This document shows, piece after piece, positions 20,764 to 22,032 of a stretch of 22,032 nucleotides of DNA. How positions within the stretch are numbered: position 1 is the first letter of the stretch; each line of letters starts with the position of its first letter. Both the position numbers and the translations under genes were made by a program. This stretch comes from an uncultured Mycoplasmatota bacterium (lineage in GTDB: Bacteria; Bacillota_I; Bacilli_A; RF39; UBA660). The notes under the pieces are model-generated. The model was not told the origin of the DNA. It saw only the letters and a program-made list of their open reading frames with translations, and did no database searches. The stretch covers positions 1 to 22,032 of the forward strand of contig URYZ01000012.1 in assembly GCA_900552235.1 (NCBI GenBank). Reading direction: 5' to 3'.

Positions 20764-22032
20764 ATGGTAACAAGAATGGAAAGATATAATAATTCTTTAG
20801 AAGATGTAAAAATAACTAAAAGAAGTGATAAAAATAAAGATTTATATGAAAAAGTAAAGGTTACAGAAATGAATCCTGAATATATTGATATAAATACTAC
20901 TAATGTTTATGAAATAGGATCTATAAATGATGTTACAAAAAGAAGATCATCATATCAAAAATTAAGATCACTTGATGATGTATTAGAAAAAGAAAGAACA
21001 ATTACACCCTTAGAAGAAAAACCATTACCTAAAGAAGAAAGACTATATAATATAGATGATATATTAAAAAAAGCTAAAGAAACTTATAAAGATGAAGAGA
21101 AAAAAAGACTTCTTAATACAGAATATAATATATTAACTAAACTTGACTTAGATAAAGTAACAAGTAATGATGGTTTTAATAAAGATCATTATAAAAAAAT
21201 GGTTGATGATTTGTATAGTGAAAAAGAAATAAAACAAGATGATGGAAAAGAATTATTTGCAGATTTAATGGAAGATGAAAATAAAGAAATTAAAAAGTTT
21301 GGATATGATATGGTGGAAGACTATGTAATGTTACTAGAAGGAGGAACATATGCTAATAATATATTTTATGATATGAAGATTGCTGCATATGACCTAAATC
21401 CTACGGCTAACAATTTATCGATAGAAAATATTACAAGCCAATATCTTAATATTGATGTAGATGAGTATTTAGCTAAATATGATGATGGTAAGAAAAACAA
21501 AAATGAGCAACTTAATTTATTCCAAGAGCAAAGAGAGGATAGCAAATTTATTTGTGGGTTTAAGTCATATTTAATAAAAACAGTAGCTGACAAGACAATT
21601 GAAGAATTAAAAGAGACTGGGATGTTGAACTTATTTAAAAAAATAGAGATGCCACTTGTAGAAGTATTAGGGAATATGCAATATAATGGAATGTATGTTG
21701 ATAAAGATGAATTGATGGAATTTGGAAATAATTTAAAAGAACAAATTGAAGTTTTAAAAAGAGAGATATACGATATGTGTGGCGAAGAGTTTAACATAAA
21801 CTCGACAAGGCAGTTAGGGGTAATTTTATTTGAAAAGTTAGGTCTTACGGTATATAAGAAAACGAAAAATGGTTATTCGACAGATGTTGATATACTTGAA
21901 AAGTTAAAGTCAGAACATCCTGTCATAGAAAAAATATTAGAATATAGAAGTTTGATGAAGTTAAACTCTTCATATGTAGAAGGTTTAATGCCATATATTA
22001 ATGAGAAAACAAAGAGAATTCATTCATATTTT
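20764..22032 (+). CDS. polA: Chimeric frame: unknown N-terminus joined to DNA polymerase I, 3' end outside window
   Basis: An ATG at 20764 with AGGTGTG upstream opens 423 codons without a stop. Residues 1 to about 172 (MVTRMERYNNSLEDVKITKR..., ending ELFADLMEDE) are a charged, probably flexible protein I do not recognise. From about 176 the sequence is DNA polymerase I, entering mid-way through the 3'-5' exonuclease-like domain (KKFGYDMVEDYVML, then NIFYDMKIAAYDLNP). It continues through MPLVEVLGNMQYNGMYVD, EFNINSTRQLGVILFEKL, TKNGYSTDVDILEKL and the approach to the palm (IHSYF). The 5'-nuclease domain and the first part of the exonuclease-like domain are missing. Codon usage shifts at the join (near 21277-21300): GAG, ACG, TCG and GGG become common only after it. 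It is a truncating fusion or an assembly misjoin. Confidence 0.8.
   Translation, partial: MVTRMERYNNSLEDVKITKRSDKNKDLYEKVKVTEMNPEYIDINTTNVYEIGSINDVTKRRSSYQKLRSLDDVLEKERTITPLEEKPLPKEERLYNIDDILKKAKETYKDEEKKRLLNTEYNILTKLDLDKVTSNDGFNKDHYKKMVDDLYSEKEIKQDDGKELFADLMEDENKEIKKFGYDMVEDYVMLLEGGTYANNIFYDMKIAAYDLNPTANNLSIENITSQYLNIDVDEYLAKYDDGKKNKNEQLNLFQEQREDSKFICGFKSYLIKTVADKTIEELKETGMLNLFKKIEMPLVEVLGNMQYNGMYVDKDELMEFGNNLKEQIEVLKREIYDMCGEEFNINSTRQLGVILFEKLGLTVYKKTKNGYSTDVDILEKLKSEHPVIEKILEYRSLMKLNSSYVEGLMPYINEKTKRIHSYF

Noticed and set aside
21366..21797. 143-codon open frame on the minus strand opposite the polA part
   Set aside because: It lies wholly antisense to strongly conserved PolA sequence, has no clear ribosome binding site, and its Ser/Ile/Phe-rich product is typical of antisense frames in AT-rich genes.
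1..22032. Mobile element, prophage or defence island
   Set aside because: No transposase, integrase, phage structural, restriction or toxin-antitoxin gene is visible; tRNA genes show no duplicated 3' ends suggesting an attachment site.

Overview
The window is very AT-rich, gene-dense DNA from a low-GC, walled Gram-positive bacterium. The signs are strong AGGAGG/AGGTG ribosome binding sites, TTGACA/TATAAT promoters, a sortase with a CnaB pilin, SmtB-type repression, and murG-murB-divIB. The gene style suggests an uncultured gut Bacilli lineage near Erysipelotrichales or RF39; that placement is inference. None of the 24 CDSs with a visible stop ends in TGA (15 TAA, 9 TAG).

Layout. Positions 1-5090 read leftward: the first codons of an unknown gene, tRNA-Thr(GGT), uppP, a chimeric HMA/trigger-factor-tail protein, an SmtB/CzrA-like zinc repressor with its operator, a hairpin-rich intergenic region, then a VanY-like carboxypeptidase, a membrane coiled-coil protein, a C39-like peptidase and a radical SAM protein fused to a PcrA-like Tudor tail. 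Positions 5212-16547 read rightward: a small membrane protein overlapping leuS; a surface module (CnaB pilin, sortase, membrane protein); an ArsP_2-type metal permease with an ATP-grasp enzyme; murG-murB-divIB; tRNA-Arg(ACG). From 16.6 to 17.2 kb two small leftward genes of unknown function follow. Then come a DUF1653 protein, a membrane protein, a D,D-carboxypeptidase and rluB (rightward), a ferredoxin (leftward), and an open frame running off the right edge that joins an unknown N-terminus to the second half of DNA polymerase I.

Themes. Cell-wall functions dominate: lipid carrier recycling (UppP), lipid II synthesis (MurG, MurB), division (DivIB), peptide trimming (two carboxypeptidases, C39 peptidase) and a sortase-anchored pilin with up to six cross-linked modules.

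The strongest anomaly is three in-frame chimeric genes, at about 1.26, 4.22 and 21.29 kb. Each joins the front of one gene to the tail of a housekeeping gene (tig, pcrA, polA) at an AT-rich or low-complexity stretch. Two junctions coincide with a codon-usage change, so the 4.2-21.3 kb block may have been joined to its flanks by recombination or by assembly error. I found no convincing new defence or mobile system. The most unusual non-coding element is the cluster of perfect hairpins at 1881-2062.
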